Assembly (NCBI GenBank): GCA_026389635.1
Contig: JAPLHM010000043.1
Location: 1 to 22,044, forward strand
DNA: 22,044 nucleotides
Reading direction: 5' to 3'
Origin: Chloroflexota bacterium
Lineage (GTDB): Bacteria; Chloroflexota; Dehalococcoidia; GIF9; UBA5629
This document shows, one piece after another, positions 21,058 through 22,044 of the stretch (within the stretch, counting starts at the first letter, position 1; each line of letters opens with the position of its first letter). The notes under the pieces were generated by a model that was given only the letters and a program-made list of their open reading frames with translations, made no database searches and was not told the origin of the DNA. Made by a program: the position numbers and the translations under genes.

Positions 21058-21843
21058 CTATTTAGACAGCGGAGCTTCCAGCGTTATGTTGCCGTTGGCC
21101 AACCTGTCCATCCACTCGATCGATTTGAGTTGCTTTTCCAATACGTAGCGGACGTTGTAGCGCAAGATTCCCTTGATCTCCCTTGTCAGCTCGGCGTTGA
21201 GCTTGACCCGGCTGGCTGTGTCAACATCGCTGCGCTGCCATAGGCGCAACACTTTCAGAGCGTTCACCGATATGGTACTTGCTGACATATCGGGATAGCC
21301 GCATTCCCGGCAGAGCACCCCGCCCTGAGCCGGGTTATAATAGTTGGTTTCCGGCTGGAGCGTGTTGTTACAGTTGGCGCATTTCTGAAGCTGTGGGCTG
21401 TAACCCAGGTGGCCCAGCAGGCGCAGTTCGAAGTAACGCACGATGCGTTCCCCATCCCCGGTTTCCGATAGCCCCCTCAGGGTATCGAGGAACAACCCGA
21501 ACATATCCCTGTCCTCGACGTTCTCCTCGGTAAAATTGTCGACCATTTCAGCGAGATAAAAGCCACATGACATGAGTTCGAGGCTGTCGCGCATGGGCAG
21601 GAAGATATCCAGTGCCTGTGCCTGGGTGACTATATCCAGGTTGCGGCCGCGCGCCAGCACAAGCTGGCTGTGTGTGAGCAGTTCGACATTGCCTCCCAGC
21701 TTGCTGCGGGGCCGCATGGCCCCTTTGGCAATAGCCCTCACCTTGCCACAGTCCGCAGTGAAGATAGTGAGAAGCCGGTCTGCCTCGCCGAATTTGTGAC
21801 GCTTTATAATGATGCCGGTAGTACGATAGACCCGCGCGGACAT
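21058..21843 (-). CDS. recO: DNA repair protein RecO
   Basis: RecO loads RecA on SSB-coated DNA together with RecR and anneals strands. The 261-aa protein begins with an OB-fold (YRTTGIIIKRHKFGEADRLL, then KVRAIAKGAMRPRSKLGG), typical of RecO. It carries a zinc-binding set C155-x2-C158 and C178-x2-C181 (CANC, CREC), and a helical C-terminal domain follows. The open frame extends 25 codons upstream to 21918, but that extension overlaps recR and lacks homology; the ATG at 21843 gives the usual N-terminus and lies 7 nt after the recR stop. No close Shine-Dalgarno is seen (AGGAG is about 16 nt away), suggesting translation coupled to recR. Confidence 0.93.
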   Translation of the reverse strand: MSARVYRTTGIIIKRHKFGEADRLLTIFTADCGKVRAIAKGAMRPRSKLGGNVELLTHSQLVLARGRNLDIVTQAQALDIFLPMRDSLELMSCGFYLAEMVDNFTEENVEDRDMFGLFLDTLRGLSETGDGERIVRYFELRLLGHLGYSPQLQKCANCNNTLQPETNYYNPAQGGVLCRECGYPDMSASTISVNALKVLRLWQRSDVDTASRVKLNAELTREIKGILRYNVRYVLEKQLKSIEWMDRLANGNITLEAPLSK

Positions 21844-21850
21844 GGGTACG

Positions 21851-22044
21851 CTAATACATCTCCTGCCGCCCTTCCATGGCGCGGCTGAGCGTAATATCAT
21901 CGGCGTATTCGAGATCACCCCCGAAAGGCAGGCCGCGGGCCAGCCGGGTAACCCTGATGCCCAGTGGGGAGATCAGGCGCTGGATATACATCGAAGTGGC
22001 CTCACCCTCCACGTTGGGATTGGTGGCCAGTATGACCTCGATGA
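21851..22044 (-). CDS. recR: Recombination protein RecR (3' part; start beyond window)
   Basis: Only the last 63 codons plus the TAG stop (21851-21853) are inside the window. The translation shows the RecR Toprim end: IEVILATNPNVEGEATSMYI, the segment PLGIRVTRLARGLPFGGDLE, and the terminal YADDITLSRAMEGRQEMY, which is highly characteristic. RecR forms a ring-like clamp with RecO in the RecFOR pathway. recO follows after 7 nt, so they form one transcription unit that enters from the right edge. Confidence 0.94.
   Translation of the reverse strand, partial: IEVILATNPNVEGEATSMYIQRLISPLGIRVTRLARGLPFGGDLEYADDITLSRAMEGRQEMY

Noticed and set aside
21844..21918. N-terminal extension of recO to 21918
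   Set aside because: The extension overlaps recR in another frame, lacks homology, and the normal RecO start MSARVYRTTG is at 21843.
1..22044. Mobile elements, CRISPR arrays, tRNA or rRNA genes
   Set aside because: No tandem spaced repeats, transposase motifs, terminal inverted repeats, or tRNA-like cloverleaf were recognised by reading; the gene content is core throughout.

Overview
The window is bacterial and reads as a chromosomal backbone region of a Chloroflexota member, most likely Dehalococcoidia. That placement is an inference from protein flavour and gene neighbourhood: a carbohydrate block, an SAM-cycle block and recR-recO lie next to the S10/spc/alpha ribosomal cluster. No rRNA marker is present. 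I see no tRNA, CRISPR array, insertion sequence, prophage or plasmid gene.

Positions 1-13136 are one continuous plus-strand run of translation genes in the classical order. It begins inside rpsC and continues rplP, rpmC, rpsQ, rplN, rplX, rplE, rpsN (zinc type), rpsH, rplF, rplR, rpsE, rpmD, rplO, secY, adk, map, infA, rpmJ, rpsM, rpsK, rpsD, rpoA, rplQ, truA, rplM and rpsI. Spacing is very tight, with several overlaps (rpsC/rplP 41 nt, truA/rplM 20 nt, rplP/rpmC and rpmD/rplO 14 nt, rpsE/rpmD 8 nt, rpoA/rplQ and rplM/rpsI ATGA). The only real gap, 8461-8542, carries a near-consensus sigma-70 promoter (TTGACA, 17 nt, TATATT) that would re-initiate transcription for rpmJ to rpsI. The run ends at a 13-bp GC-rich hairpin at 13158-13187.

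Positions 13244-19837 are minus-strand. In transcription order they hold ahcY, metK, a phosphoglucomutase/phosphomannomutase, a bifunctional phosphoglucose/phosphomannose isomerase, and a B12-binding radical SAM protein of unknown substrate. metK and ahcY make SAM and dispose of S-adenosylhomocysteine. The two sugar enzymes connect fructose-6-P or mannose-6-P, glucose-6-P and glucose-1-P. The radical SAM enzyme would consume SAM and cobalamin.

Positions 19838-20040 form a divergent promoter region, with two TGnTATAAT extended -10 elements facing opposite ways. The rightward promoter drives a PfkB-family kinase that I read as a probable adenosine kinase, which would remove the adenosine made by AhcY. 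The right end carries minus-strand recO and the 3' end of recR (recombinational repair), transcribed toward the kinase.

The whole region looks like ordinary core genome. The points most worth a second look are the orphan B12-radical SAM enzyme, the methyl-cycle/adenosine-salvage arrangement with a Thermotoga/archaeal-type short AhcY, the ahcY leader, and the internal alpha-operon promoter. No obviously new system is visible.
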